Shown in pieces: positions 8,784 through 17,546 of a stretch of 64,000 bases of DNA (within the stretch, counting starts at the first letter, position 1; every line of letters starts with the position of its first letter). The position numbers and the translations under genes are program-made. The DNA comes from Grimontia kaedaensis (lineage in GTDB: Bacteria; Pseudomonadota; Gammaproteobacteria; Enterobacterales; Vibrionaceae): NCBI RefSeq assembly GCF_023746615.1, contig NZ_CP082276.1, positions 744,001-808,000 on the forward strand, written 5' to 3'. The notes under the pieces are model-generated. The model did no database searches and was not told the origin of the DNA. It worked only from the letters and a program-made list of their open reading frames with translations.

Positions 8784-9398
8784 ATGTCACGCATCAGGAC
8801 AAAAAATCAGGAAAAGATAATCGAAGTCGCCAGTCAACTGTTCGCAGAAAAAGGCTATGCAGCAACGACGACAGCCGAAATTGCCCAACGCGCCGAAATT
8901 CCTAAGCCCAACCTCTATTACTATTTCAATACCAAAGACAATCTTTATCGTGCAGTGCTGGAAAGTGTCACCCAGCCGTTGCTCGAAGCGTCTTACCCTA
9001 TCGAGCAGCTCAACGACCCGCGAGATGCGCTTACCCAATATATCCGTACCAAACTGCGTATATCTAAAGAATACGCCGCCGCTTCGAAGACTTTTGCTGC
9101 TGAAGTGATGGCTGGCGCACCCCACCTCCCAAGTGACATTGCAGAATCCTTGATGGATCAATCTCGAATGATTCTGAACAAGTTCGAATACTGGATTGAA
9201 CAGGGTTGGATGGAACCTGTACCTCCCAAGCATCTGATGTTTATGCTCTGGTCTTCAACCCAAACTTACGCAGACTTTAACTGGCAGATTTGTCAGGTCA
9301 GTGGTCAGTTTGAATTAGAAGATCAAGACTTCGAAGATGCGGCAGAATTTCTGGTGAATTTGGTGCTGAGAGGATGCGGCGTAAAGCATGCGGATTGA
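8784..9398 (+). CDS. TetR-family regulator, RutR-like
   Basis: 204-residue repressor-type protein. The N-terminal HTH lies at about residues 8-55 (TTAEIAQRAEIPKPNLYYYF). The C-terminal half resembles the YcdC/RutR ligand domain: the RutR-like run of KLRISKEY, AAEVMAGAPHLP, then PPKHLMFMLWSSTQTYADF. E. coli RutR senses uracil and thymine and controls pyrimidine and purine catabolism. Here it directly follows the glyoxylate/glycerate genes, so a nucleobase-responsive role is a reasonable inference. A long palindrome just upstream is a candidate self-operator. The ligand is not established. Confidence 0.85.
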   Translation: MSRIRTKNQEKIIEVASQLFAEKGYAATTTAEIAQRAEIPKPNLYYYFNTKDNLYRAVLESVTQPLLEASYPIEQLNDPRDALTQYIRTKLRISKEYAAASKTFAAEVMAGAPHLPSDIAESLMDQSRMILNKFEYWIEQGWMEPVPPKHLMFMLWSSTQTYADFNWQICQVSGQFELEDQDFEDAAEFLVNLVLRGCGVKHAD

Positions 9399-9491
9399 AA
9401 GTGGAGGTAAATATGGTGTTAGGTATCTCCCAAACGCATTTCCAAACCTCTGTGAATGTATTGTGATGTTGAAAAGTAAGATAGGTTGTTT

Positions 9492-9722
9492 ATGACTTTA
9501 TTAATAGTATTTCTAAGTGGAATAGGCATACTCTTCTCCGCGATTTCGGGGTTTCTTATGCCTTGGTCCGTTGTTGTGTTTTTTGTTGCTTTCGCCACCG
9601 CCTTCTTCATATATATAACTGACCCCAATCGCCCACGCGACGATTCCCCAAAGTCTCGTGACAGTTCAGACAGAAATGACCCCGGAGGAGATTTCGGAGG
9701 AGACTTCGGCGGGGGAGACTAG
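9492..9722 (+). CDS. Small membrane protein with Gly/Asp-rich tail
   Basis: 76 residues: two hydrophobic segments (about residues 2-22 and 25-42), then a charged tail ending GGDFGGDFGGGD. The start at 9492 is preferred to a TTG two codons upstream. An AGG lies a few bases before the ATG. Function unknown. The low-complexity tail would face the cytoplasm or periplasm as a flexible extension. It stands alone between the TetR and acetyltransferase genes. Confidence 0.6.
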   Translation: MTLLIVFLSGIGILFSAISGFLMPWSVVVFFVAFATAFFIYITDPNRPRDDSPKSRDSSDRNDPGGDFGGDFGGGD

Positions 9723-9785
9723 TAACCATTAATGCTGATAACAAATATTTCCCATCGCAATTGAATAGTCTGAGTAGTGAATGCC

Positions 9786-10268
9786 ATGATCCGCGAAATA
9801 ACCCCTCAAGACTTCCAATCCTTCTGGCCGACATTCTCCAGTGTCATTCAGGCAGAGGAAACCTATGCTTTTGATGCGGATATGACTGTCGAACAGGCTT
9901 ATCAGCTTTGGTGCGAAGTGCCACTGAAAACACTTGTTTTCGTTGAGGATAACGTTGTCCTTGGCACTTACTACATCAAGCCTAATGCCATGGGGCCAAG
10001 CCGTCATATTTGCAATTGTGGGTATATGGTTTCCGACCAGGCAAGGGGCAAAGGCATTGCCCGTCAGATGTGTGAACACTCTCAGCAAGTTGCGATAGAG
10101 CTTGGTTTTAAGGCAATGCAATTTAACAGCGTGGTTTCTAGCAACGAAGTGGCAGTAAAACTCTGGCAGAAACTGGGTTTTGATATCATCGGTACCATTC
10201 CCAAAGCTTACAAACATCCACGAATGGGCTATGTCGATAGCTTTGTGATGTATAAATGGCTGCTCTAG
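9786..10268 (+). CDS. GNAT-family N-acetyltransferase
   Basis: 160 residues with the GNAT fold. The acetyl-CoA-binding motif A is NCGYMVSDQARGKGIARQMC (the Q/RxxGxG/A type QARGKGIA), and a C-terminal NEVAVKLWQKLGFDIIGTIP is typical of the family. The substrate is unknown. The start is the ATG at 9786; a GTG at 9777 is possible and neither has a strong ribosome site. Its last bases overlap the end of the convergent LysR gene by 4 nt. Confidence 0.88.
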   Translation: MIREITPQDFQSFWPTFSSVIQAEETYAFDADMTVEQAYQLWCEVPLKTLVFVEDNVVLGTYYIKPNAMGPSRHICNCGYMVSDQARGKGIARQMCEHSQQVAIELGFKAMQFNSVVSSNEVAVKLWQKLGFDIIGTIPKAYKHPRMGYVDSFVMYKWLL

Positions 10269-11182
10269 GGGCGTTCACCACTAACCACCAAGGGCAGCTT
10301 CTCTCGAATAAATTCCGCCAACGCTTTGGTATGTGGCGGTACGCCCAGCCTTGAAGGCATCAACAAACTTAAACTTGCCGACTGTGAAAGCCAATCGGGC
10401 AGAACACGCACTAGCTCTCCCGTTTGTAATGCAGTGCGGCATACGTAGTCAGGTAGTGCAGTCACACCTAACCCTTCAATTGCGGCTTGTCTTATGGTGG
10501 ACATATCTTCTGAGCACAAAGCGATATTGGATGTTTGGTGGGTACGGAGACCATCACGGTTCATGAGTGGAATCGCGTCTTTGGAACCGCTTCTGCCAAC
10601 TTTTAAAAACTGACAATCAGCAAGATCGTAGGGCGTGTTTAACTGTTGAAGCGTATCAAGGTAACGGGGCGAACAGTAGAACTGCCATTCCACATTAGTA
10701 ATAAATCGTTGGATGAGACTGGAGTCAGGTAGCTCTGCGCTATGTCCGCGGATAGCAATATCAATGCCTTCGGCCACAAGATCTTCCATTGCGTTTGTGA
10801 CACGTTGTTCGATATGCACTTTGGGGTGTAGCTTGGCAAACTCGGTCACAATGCTGAGTAAGGCAAATTGAGCAACACCTGTTGAGCAACTAATGACCAC
10901 TTTCCCTGTGAGTTTCCCACTGCGGTTATCCATGGCAGCTTCGGCAAGTTCTAAGGTATCTACCAACTTTCGGGCATGCTGGTAGAAGCTCTTGCCCTCT
11001 TCTGTGACCGCAACATTGCGGGACGTTCGCTGCAATAACCTGACACCTAAGCGCTCTTCCAGCTGTACAACATGTCGGCTCAACCGCGACTTTGGCATAT
11101 CTAACGCTTTAGCGGCGGCAGTGTATCCCTTTTTCTCAACGACATGCACAAAGTAAAAGTAGTCATTCAAGTCGACTTTCAT
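10265..11182 (-). CDS. LysR-family transcriptional regulator (pirin-divergent)
   Basis: 305 residues. The N-terminal winged HTH (residues 1-60) includes KGYTAAAKALDMPKSRLSRH, and a periplasmic-binding-like effector domain follows at about 90-295. It is divergent from the pirin/FMN reductase pair with a 106-bp gap. LysR genes usually control the divergent operon, so it probably regulates those two genes. The inducer is unknown. Confidence 0.9.
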   Translation of the reverse strand: MKVDLNDYFYFVHVVEKKGYTAAAKALDMPKSRLSRHVVQLEERLGVRLLQRTSRNVAVTEEGKSFYQHARKLVDTLELAEAAMDNRSGKLTGKVVISCSTGVAQFALLSIVTEFAKLHPKVHIEQRVTNAMEDLVAEGIDIAIRGHSAELPDSSLIQRFITNVEWQFYCSPRYLDTLQQLNTPYDLADCQFLKVGRSGSKDAIPLMNRDGLRTHQTSNIALCSEDMSTIRQAAIEGLGVTALPDYVCRTALQTGELVRVLPDWLSQSASLSLLMPSRLGVPPHTKALAEFIREKLPLVVSGERP

Positions 11183-11288
11183 TTTATCGTCCTATTTATG
11201 GAACGTAGAGTTCAAATTCTAGCGGTTTTTATCCGAAATCCAACTGGTTACATTGTTTTTAGGCCAACAAATAGAACGGAGTAGAGCA

Positions 11289-12185
11289 ATGACACATTCA
11301 GCAATCCAATTAAACCAGAGTACTGTCTCGGATAAGCATGTGACTGGCAGCCCATTGAATATTGGTGAAGGATTCACGGGTCTTGGTTTTCGTCATACGC
11401 AATTTGAAGGGGCGATGGACCCAATCATCATGGTTGACCATTACACCATGACAGTACCGACATTCGGCGCGCACCCACATGCTGGTATCTCAGCGGTTTC
11501 CGTGCTGTTTGAAGACACAGAAGGCAAATTCAACAACCGCGATTCGCTAGGCAACGACTTCGATATTCATGCAGGTGATCTCTATTGGTTGAACGCCGGT
11601 CGTGGCGCGGTTCATGACGAAGCACCAAGACTTGGTGCGAAAATTCATGGTTTGCAGATCTTCGTTAACCTCCCGGCAACGCTGAAACATGAATCGCCAA
11701 GCTCTCTTCATGTGAAGCGAGAGGATATGCCTATGCTGGTGGGAGAAGGGTATCGAGTGAGACTGGTACTTGGAGAAAGTAACCGCGCAAAAACACAGGC
11801 TTCCTCGGTATGGCCGTTTACCATTCTTGATGGTTTTGCCGATGAGCGTTCAGCTTTTGAACACCAAATTCCATATGGCTTCAATGCTTGGCTTTATGCC
11901 GTGGAAGGAAACATCGAGTATCAATTGGACGACGAATGGCATGTTCTGGATCAAGGCGAGTCTGTCTCAATCGTCCCTAAAGACGTTTCCGTGTTGAAAG
12001 TCCGTGGTGATAACAAGAAGCAGAGCCATTTTGCGCTGCTGTCTGGAGAAATCATTAACGAGAGCTTTGTCCAGAAAGGACCGTTTGCAATGAGCTCGCA
12101 ACAAGAAATCAATGAGGTTGTTGCCCGCTATCAAGCCGGAGAATTAGGCCAGACCGACCTAGATTGTGCCAAGTATCATTATTGA
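11289..12185 (+). CDS. Pirin-family bicupin protein
   Basis: 298 residues with the pirin double cupin. The N-terminal cupin carries the metal-binding His pair in GAHPHAGISAVSVLFE and a later His in GLQIF context; the C-terminal region has the family ending KGPFAMSSQQEINEVVARYQ. Bacterial pirins act as quercetinases or as partners of metabolic enzymes; the role here is unknown. The start at 11289 follows ACGGAG by 8 nt. It forms a likely operon with the FMN reductase 13 bp downstream. Confidence 0.9.
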   Translation: MTHSAIQLNQSTVSDKHVTGSPLNIGEGFTGLGFRHTQFEGAMDPIIMVDHYTMTVPTFGAHPHAGISAVSVLFEDTEGKFNNRDSLGNDFDIHAGDLYWLNAGRGAVHDEAPRLGAKIHGLQIFVNLPATLKHESPSSLHVKREDMPMLVGEGYRVRLVLGESNRAKTQASSVWPFTILDGFADERSAFEHQIPYGFNAWLYAVEGNIEYQLDDEWHVLDQGESVSIVPKDVSVLKVRGDNKKQSHFALLSGEIINESFVQKGPFAMSSQQEINEVVARYQAGELGQTDLDCAKYHY

Positions 12186-12198
12186 ACGAGATAAAACG

Positions 12199-12741
12199 AT
12201 GAAAATACTCGCTTTTGCTGCAACAAACAGCCGTAAATCAATTAACAAGGAACTCGTCCAATATGCGGCGGGAAAGATAAAGAACGCTGATGTCGACTAT
12301 GTAGAAATTAATGACTTTGATTTACCTATCTACAATAGCGATTTGGAAGAGGATTATGGCATTCCGAGATGTGCCTACGCTTTTCAGAAGCGGATAGAAA
12401 ATGCCGACGTAATCTTAGTGTCATTTGCTGAGCACAATGGCAATTTTACGGTGGCATTTAAGAACCAATTTGATTGGCTAAGTCGTATCGATAGAAATGT
12501 TTATCAAGGAAAGTCGATTGTCTTACTTGCGACATCCCCTGGTCCTGGTGGCGCAAAAACAGTACTGAAGTTGGCTAAAGAAGGGGCTCCGCATTTTGGT
12601 GGCAATGTCGTCGGAACATTTAGTTTACCGAGTTTCTATGACAACTTTGACCAGGAAAAAAAAGCCATAAGAGATACAAGCCTTACCGCAGAATTAGATG
12701 AAATATTGCGTCACTTTGAGGGCGCTGTTTCTCCAATCTAG
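12199..12741 (+). CDS. NADPH-dependent FMN reductase-family oxidoreductase
   Basis: 180-residue flavodoxin-fold protein. The flavin phosphate loop is at the N-terminus (AATNSRKSINKELV), and the family motif AEHNGNFTVAFKNQFDWLSR is conserved. Relatives reduce FMN, quinones, azo dyes or chromate; the substrate cannot be told from sequence. The start at 12199 matches the beginning of the first beta strand. Second gene of the pirin operon. Confidence 0.88.
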   Translation: MKILAFAATNSRKSINKELVQYAAGKIKNADVDYVEINDFDLPIYNSDLEEDYGIPRCAYAFQKRIENADVILVSFAEHNGNFTVAFKNQFDWLSRIDRNVYQGKSIVLLATSPGPGGAKTVLKLAKEGAPHFGGNVVGTFSLPSFYDNFDQEKKAIRDTSLTAELDEILRHFEGAVSPI

Positions 12742-12770
12742 CAAGTTAACTCTCCTATTTACTCCGATAA

Positions 12771-12796
12771 AACCCGCAGCCCAATGCGGGTTTTTT
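12771..12796 (+). terminator. Terminator of the pirin/FMN reductase operon
   Basis: 8-bp arms AACCCGCA / TGCGGGTT, 6-nt loop, then a run of T. It is 29 bp after the reductase stop. Confidence 0.88.
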
Positions 12797-12966
12797 GTAT
12801 GCGAAAACACATAGCCTAAGGCGGTGGCTTAGTCGAATATACCGAAATGGATTAGTGCTTATTTCCAGAACTATTAGTTTATTTAATGCCGGATTATGTT
12901 GCTAATGACGGTGCTGTAGATTGGTTTCTGTACAACAAACAGTACGACTATGGATAAGGAGTTCGC

Positions 12967-13923
12967 ATGACAATCAATAAAGTCACCTTAGCAACAGCGC
13001 TTGTTACTTCAATGGCACTTGCTCCGGGGGTTATGGCGAAAGAAGGAAGCCCAAAAGGCACTGACACTGTGAAATCTCACAAACCGTCTTATAAAGGTAA
13101 GCGCTTCAGCAACTCTGATGTAGATTTCTCGAACTGTCGGGAAATTGCGGGAGGTATAGCTGTACAGAAGGATGCGCTGATTTCGCTGGTTCCGTCAGAC
13201 ATTACAGTAAACAGCCTTTCAGATATGGGGTTTGTGTTCGAAGGTTCAGACAACCTCGGCATGCTGATTATTCGTTCTTTGCAGTGCGAAGTCATTCAAG
13301 TGACAGATGCCAAGGGCCGAGTATTTACTGATGAGAATGTCGCATTTGCTCATGTGGGCACACCAATCAATACATCCAATCTACCTGCGACGACGTTTAA
13401 TAACGACGGTTCGAACGGCGCTGATTTCAATATATTCGCATTGAGCTATCAAACCTCTTCTCCTGCATATTACGGCGCGATGAAAAGAATGGGTATGAAA
13501 ACTGCGATGTTTAATAAGCACATGATTAACGCGCAGGTTGATACCACGCCGGGTACCTGTGATGTTGCACAGCTCAGTGTGAGTGTGCCGGGTAGTCATG
13601 ACTATTCATTTAGCATATTCGGCGAGGTAGTTGAAGCCACGGCCGAATGTCACCCTGGGGGCGCAAACTTTGTGGCGAACTGGTGGAGTGTTGATCGCAA
13701 AAAACGCATTTCAGCTCTCAGCAACTTAGTGATGGATCAGACGTTCACAGAAACTGCTGGCCCGAACGTATACGTAGCAGCGAAACCCGGGACGACCATG
13801 AGTGAGCTTATTGGTGAAATGCCGTCAGCATTCACGGGATTCTCCGGTAGTGGCTATTTGCCATCCGGTGGTATTGGTAATGTCGATATGGTGGCAGAAG
13901 CTTTAGGTAAATTGGCGCGTTAA
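12967..13923 (+). CDS. Secreted protein of unknown function (duplication copy A, intact)
   Basis: 318 residues with a clear signal peptide (residues 1-24, cleavage after VMA). The mature part has three Cys pairs' worth of cysteines (NCREI, LQCEV, GTCDVA, AECHPGG), suggesting disulfides in the periplasm or outside. I do not recognise the family. The ATG is preceded by AAGGAG. A broken paralogue lies at 16598-17469 and shares near-identical sequence over the last 210 residues. The gene converges on a LysR stub (13991-14304), the remnant of its original neighbour. Confidence 0.82.
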   Translation: MTINKVTLATALVTSMALAPGVMAKEGSPKGTDTVKSHKPSYKGKRFSNSDVDFSNCREIAGGIAVQKDALISLVPSDITVNSLSDMGFVFEGSDNLGMLIIRSLQCEVIQVTDAKGRVFTDENVAFAHVGTPINTSNLPATTFNNDGSNGADFNIFALSYQTSSPAYYGAMKRMGMKTAMFNKHMINAQVDTTPGTCDVAQLSVSVPGSHDYSFSIFGEVVEATAECHPGGANFVANWWSVDRKKRISALSNLVMDQTFTETAGPNVYVAAKPGTTMSELIGEMPSAFTGFSGSGYLPSGGIGNVDMVAEALGKLAR

Positions 13924-13951
13924 ACTTCCACTGCAAATAGCGCTATTAAGT

Positions 13952-13981
13952 CAAACGCCCCTAATAGAATAGGGGCGTTTG
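13952..13981. terminator. Bidirectional terminator, copy A
   Basis: 11-bp perfect arms CAAACGCCCCT / AGGGGCGTTTG, 8-nt loop. It lies between the secreted-protein gene and the LysR stub, equivalent to the hairpin at 17484-17546 in copy B. Confidence 0.85.
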
Positions 13982-13990
13982 TTTATGTGC

Positions 13991-14304
13991 TCATTCCGCG
14001 AGCTGGTCTGCCAAAACCGAGCCAACAAGAGCGTTAGATTCTCTCTTCAGGCTTCATCCGGACAAACCGTATAGCGTCCCAGCTCGCGAAGCGACCAATT
14101 AGGGAAAAGTTGTACTAAGGCACCGGATCTCAATCCTGGTTCAGCGATGTGCTGAGGCAAGATCGCAATTCCTGCATTTTGGTGGGCAAGATGGCAAAGT
14201 GCCTCTATCATGTCGACTCTCAATTGAAAGTGAGTGAATACGACATTCACTGAATCATCGCCAGACAAAAACTCCATTCTGTTCTTGCGGTGCTGATAGG
14301 CCAT
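13991..14304 (-). pseudogene. Truncated LysR effector domain (duplication copy A)
   Basis: About 100 codons matching the C-terminal third of the intact LysR at 17545-18429 (HRKNRMEFLSGD, QLRVDMIEALCHLAHQNAGI, ILPQHIAEPGL). The N-terminal two thirds, with the DNA-binding domain, are missing: homology stops at 14304. The tail is interrupted by an in-frame TGA after PDEA and a one-base deletion about 40 bp later. It cannot make a regulator. The next LysR gene (14316-15215) starts just beyond and is a different paralogue. Confidence 0.85.
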
Positions 14305-14315
14305 TATTCTGATAT

Positions 14316-15215
14316 TTACAGCTCAGGGTCCGACAGCTCCTTTTTTCTTTCCTTCATAAACTCTATCAATGTACGTACTTTTCGTGATAGCAGCGTGCGC
14401 TCTTGGTAAACGATAAATAGCTCGAATGGCTGCAAAGGTTTATCAAGATGAATTTCTGTGAGTTCTCTGTTTGCTACCGACTGTTTTGCGTAAAACTTGG
14501 GTAGGCGTACCAGTCCTAGATGGTCTTTTGCAGCTATGAGCTGAGCGGTAATGCTATCAATAGAAAAACGTCGCTTTACTTCAAATAACTCATGCCCTTG
14601 TTTTCCCTTAAATGTCCAATGTGTCTTTGAAGCATGTGAGATACAAGGGAAATTCGCTAAATCTGAAATCGATTTAGGCTTTCCTATCGCTTTCATCGCA
14701 CACGGAGAAATATATAAGCCACTTTCCAGCGTCGCGAGCTTCTGTACGATATAATTAGCATCGACTAAAGGTAACTCATTGATGATGAAAGCCACATCAT
14801 AAGATTCGATGGCTAGTTGGGAATAATCCGATGCTATTGCGCAATCGATCTCGACATCGGGATAGAGTTCGCAGAAGTAGTTGAGGATACGAGTAAAAGA
14901 TGTGGTGGCAAGATCAATAGGTATACTTAATCGAATCCGTCCAGAATACCCTCTATTTTCTACTAATTCTCGTCCTGGAAGTTGCTTGCTAAGGTGATAC
15001 CAATCTGAGCAGTACTGTTGGTAATCCATACCTGCTTGAGTGAGTAGTAGCCGGTTGCTCACACGATGAAACAGTTTGACCCCAAGGTCTTCCTCTAGCT
15101 GAGAAATTCTCCTGCTAAATTTCGATTTGCTCATCCCATGAGCTTTTGCTGCCTCATTTAGACTCCCTAACTCTGCGGTTGCTAAGAACATCATTAGGTC
15201 ATTCAGGTTTATCAA
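14316..15215 (-). CDS. LysR-family transcriptional regulator (esterase-divergent)
   Basis: 299 residues. The HTH is at residues 1-60 (LGSLNEAAKAHGMSKSKFSR), followed by an effector domain to about residue 290. It is divergent from the secreted esterase with a 155-bp gap that contains a 24-bp dyad, so it likely controls that gene. It is unrelated at sequence level to the LysR stub immediately downstream. Confidence 0.9.
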   Translation of the reverse strand: MINLNDLMMFLATAELGSLNEAAKAHGMSKSKFSRRISQLEEDLGVKLFHRVSNRLLLTQAGMDYQQYCSDWYHLSKQLPGRELVENRGYSGRIRLSIPIDLATTSFTRILNYFCELYPDVEIDCAIASDYSQLAIESYDVAFIINELPLVDANYIVQKLATLESGLYISPCAMKAIGKPKSISDLANFPCISHASKTHWTFKGKQGHELFEVKRRFSIDSITAQLIAAKDHLGLVRLPKFYAKQSVANRELTEIHLDKPLQPFELFIVYQERTLLSRKVRTLIEFMKERKKELSDPEL

Positions 15216-15270
15216 AGTTTGGCGTCCTACTCGATGATTAAATCCAGCTATTCCAGAGGTGGATGAATCT

Positions 15271-15294
15271 TAATGTTGCAGTAATAGAACATTA
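15271..15294. promoter_or_regulatory. LysR-type dyad between regulator and esterase
   Basis: TAATGTT-N10-AACATTA, perfect 7-bp arms, matching the size of LysR boxes (T-N11-A core). It is 56 bp from the LysR start and 77 bp from the esterase start. Confidence 0.5.
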
Positions 15295-15370
15295 TGTCCT
15301 GATATTGTTTCTTTTATGCGACAGGGGTGGACATTAAAGTATTTTGAACTTGTACGTAGAGGAGCGACAT

Positions 15371-16387
15371 ATGACCAAACAATCACTGTTTTTCTCTGCC
15401 CTATTTGTAATAAAGGTATGCGTTGTAAATGCCAGCGAAATCGAAGAAGTTAGTGTTCCAGCCGAATCATTAAAAAACGCAATGGTAGAGCAGGAAAAGA
15501 CACAAAGCGCGCTGGTATACTTGCCAACTGACTACAGAAAAAAGCCGCATAAAAAATACCCCGTTGTGTATTTTCTTCATGGCTTTGGTGGGACCGCACA
15601 GGGATTTTTTGCGTCTTCAATTCTGGAACCCAATATTAAACGCTCCATGGACGCTCTGGTTGCCAAAAATAGGGTGAGCGAAATGATCGTTGTGGTTCCG
15701 GATACAAACACCATGTACCGGGCCGCTTGGTATCAAAATAACCGGTTGACGGGAGACTGGGCCGACTTCATTCGAACTGATTTAGTTGATCATATAGATA
15801 TTCAATACAGAACGATCAAAAATCCCAAAAGCCGTGCCCTTGCTGGCCACTCAATGGGTGCATATGGTGCCATCGATATAGGTCTGGCTAATCCAGATAT
15901 TTTTGGTAGCGTAATAGCGCTTAGCCCACCTACTGGGCTGCTTCAGCCTGGAGACTATGCACTTTTTAAACAATTTTATGATGCACAAAAGCAGCAAATG
16001 GTGAGCGTTGAGTCGTTTGATGAACTTCCACATTTTGGACAGGCCATCATTTCGATGGCAGCGCTGTTTACTGCAGACGAAAACTATAAGCCTACCTACC
16101 TTCCAGAGAGTATTAACCGTGTGGCATTTGAAAAACTTAGTGGTTTAGCTCTGAGTAACAAGTTAGAACGTTATGAAGATGAGAGCTTTTCTATGCCTAT
16201 TTACACAGAGCTTGGAGTTAAGGAAGGTGAAGAAGCGGTGAGAGATTTCACTAACTTCACAAAGCTATATCAAGCCAAAGGCTATGAAGTAAAAGAATCC
16301 CTTTTCGAAGGTGGGCACTTAGATAAACTCTATAAGAGAATTGATACAGCATTGATTTTTGCCAGCGAGAACATGCTGTCTAATTAG
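15371..16387 (+). CDS. Secreted esterase of the esterase D / S-formylglutathione hydrolase fold
   Basis: 338 residues: signal peptide (1-21) then an alpha/beta hydrolase (PF00756-like). The oxyanion motif HGFGG is at 70-74, the nucleophile Ser161 lies in GHSMGAYGA, and a late His in EGGHLDKLY could complete the triad. The substrate is unknown; such periplasmic esterases act on carbohydrate esters or small acyl esters. The start at 15371 follows GAGGAG by 6 nt; a longer reading from 15344 lacks a ribosome site and would bury the signal peptide. It sits between the two copies of the segmental duplication. Confidence 0.85.
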   Translation: MTKQSLFFSALFVIKVCVVNASEIEEVSVPAESLKNAMVEQEKTQSALVYLPTDYRKKPHKKYPVVYFLHGFGGTAQGFFASSILEPNIKRSMDALVAKNRVSEMIVVVPDTNTMYRAAWYQNNRLTGDWADFIRTDLVDHIDIQYRTIKNPKSRALAGHSMGAYGAIDIGLANPDIFGSVIALSPPTGLLQPGDYALFKQFYDAQKQQMVSVESFDELPHFGQAIISMAALFTADENYKPTYLPESINRVAFEKLSGLALSNKLERYEDESFSMPIYTELGVKEGEEAVRDFTNFTKLYQAKGYEVKESLFEGGHLDKLYKRIDTALIFASENMLSN

Positions 16388-16419
16388 ACGGTTATAGAAA
16401 TAGACTGTAGACAAAAGGG

Positions 16420-16453
16420 GGAAAAATCCTATCTCAATGCATGGGATTTTTCC
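16420..16453 (+). terminator. Terminator after the esterase
   Basis: 10-bp arms GGAAAAATCC / GGATTTTTCC with a 14-nt loop, 33 bp after the stop. The stem carries its own T-run. Confidence 0.6.
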
Positions 16454-16597
16454 GTTCTGTAGTACGAAAAAGACCATTTGATTACCGCAACATAGCGTCA
16501 CTATTAATTTATTTAATGCGCGACTATAGAGATAATTAAACCGTCGTAGATTGAGGTTGTCTGTTAGACATTACGACATACGTATAAGAAGAAAAGG

Positions 16598-17469
16598 ATG
16601 AAATACAATCGATTGACACAGGCTATAGCGCTATTAACCGTTATTACAATCTCATCGAATGTTGATGCAAAAGATAGGTCTAGTGATAGCAAACGTGTTT
16701 TTGCAGATCAAGATACTACTCAAAGTAAGCACTGGTCCCAAATGGCGTTTCAGTAAATAGCCTAACTGACATGGGGCTTGTATTTGAGGGGCCAGACAAC
16801 CTCGGCATGCTGATTATTCGGTCATTGCAGTGCTAAGTCATTCAAGTGACAGATGCGAAGGGTCGAGTATTCACTGATGAGAATGTCGCGTTTGCTCTTG
16901 TGGGCACACCAATCAATACTTCCAATCTACCTGCGACGTCGTTTAATAGCGACGGTTCGAACGGCGCAGATTTCAATATATTCGCATTGAGCTACCAAAC
17001 CTCTTCCCTAGGATATTACGGCGCGATGAAAAGAATGGGCATGAAAACTGAGATGTTTAGTAAGCACATGATGAACGCGCAGGTTGATACCACGCCGGGT
17101 ACCTGTGATGTTGCACAGCTCAGTGTGGGCGTGCCGGGTAGTCATGATTATTCATTTAGCATTTTCGGCGAAGTCGTTGAAGCCACCGCCGAATACCATC
17201 CTGGGGGGACGAACTTTGTGGCGAACTGGTGGAGTGTTGACCGCAAAAAACGCATTTCAGCGCTAAGCAATTTAGTGACGGATCAGACGCTCACTGAGAC
17301 AGCGGGCCCGAACGTACTTGTTGTGGCGAAGTCGGGTACGACCATTAGCCAGCTTATCGGTGAAGCACCGTCTGCGTTTACAGGGTTCTCTGGGAGTGGT
17401 TCTCTGCCATCTTGTGGTATTGGCAATGTGGATATGGTCGCTGAAGCTTTAGGAAAATTGCCTCGCTAA
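16598..17469 (+). pseudogene. Broken secreted-protein gene (duplication copy B)
   Basis: Paralogue of the gene at 12967-13923. A start with AAAGG and a short signal peptide (to about 16670) remain, but the region for roughly 40 mature residues is deleted and the frame shifts near 16730. Downstream the correct frame contains TAA at 16834-16836 where copy A has GAA after LQC. From 16837 to the stop the reading frame is open and nearly identical to copy A. The Cys of AECHPGG has become Tyr. Two independent lesions argue against a sequencing error. A shorter internal product is possible but lacks a start signal and signal peptide. Confidence 0.88.
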
Positions 17470-17483
17470 GCAATAGAGACATC

Positions 17484-17546
17484 AATGACTATACAAATAA
17501 CAAAACGCCCCTATTTTTGGGGCGTTTTGTTATTTGTATAGTCATT
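17484..17546. terminator. Perfect 28-bp hairpin between convergent genes (copy B)
   Basis: Arms 17484-17511 and 17519-17546 are perfectly complementary over 28 bp with a 7-nt loop TATTTTT. The GC-rich top (ACGCCCC/GGGGCGT) is shared with the copy A terminator; the AT-rich base extends far beyond what termination needs and runs 2 nt into the LysR stop codon. Confidence 0.9.

Noticed and set aside
14047..14304. An 85-residue gene on the minus strand
   Set aside because: It is the C-terminal stub of a LysR gene, without the HTH and with a nonsense codon and frameshift; annotated as pseudogene.
16846..17469. A 207-residue independent gene
   Set aside because: It is the 3' part of the broken copy B secreted-protein gene, starting after an in-frame TAA, without ribosome site or signal peptide.
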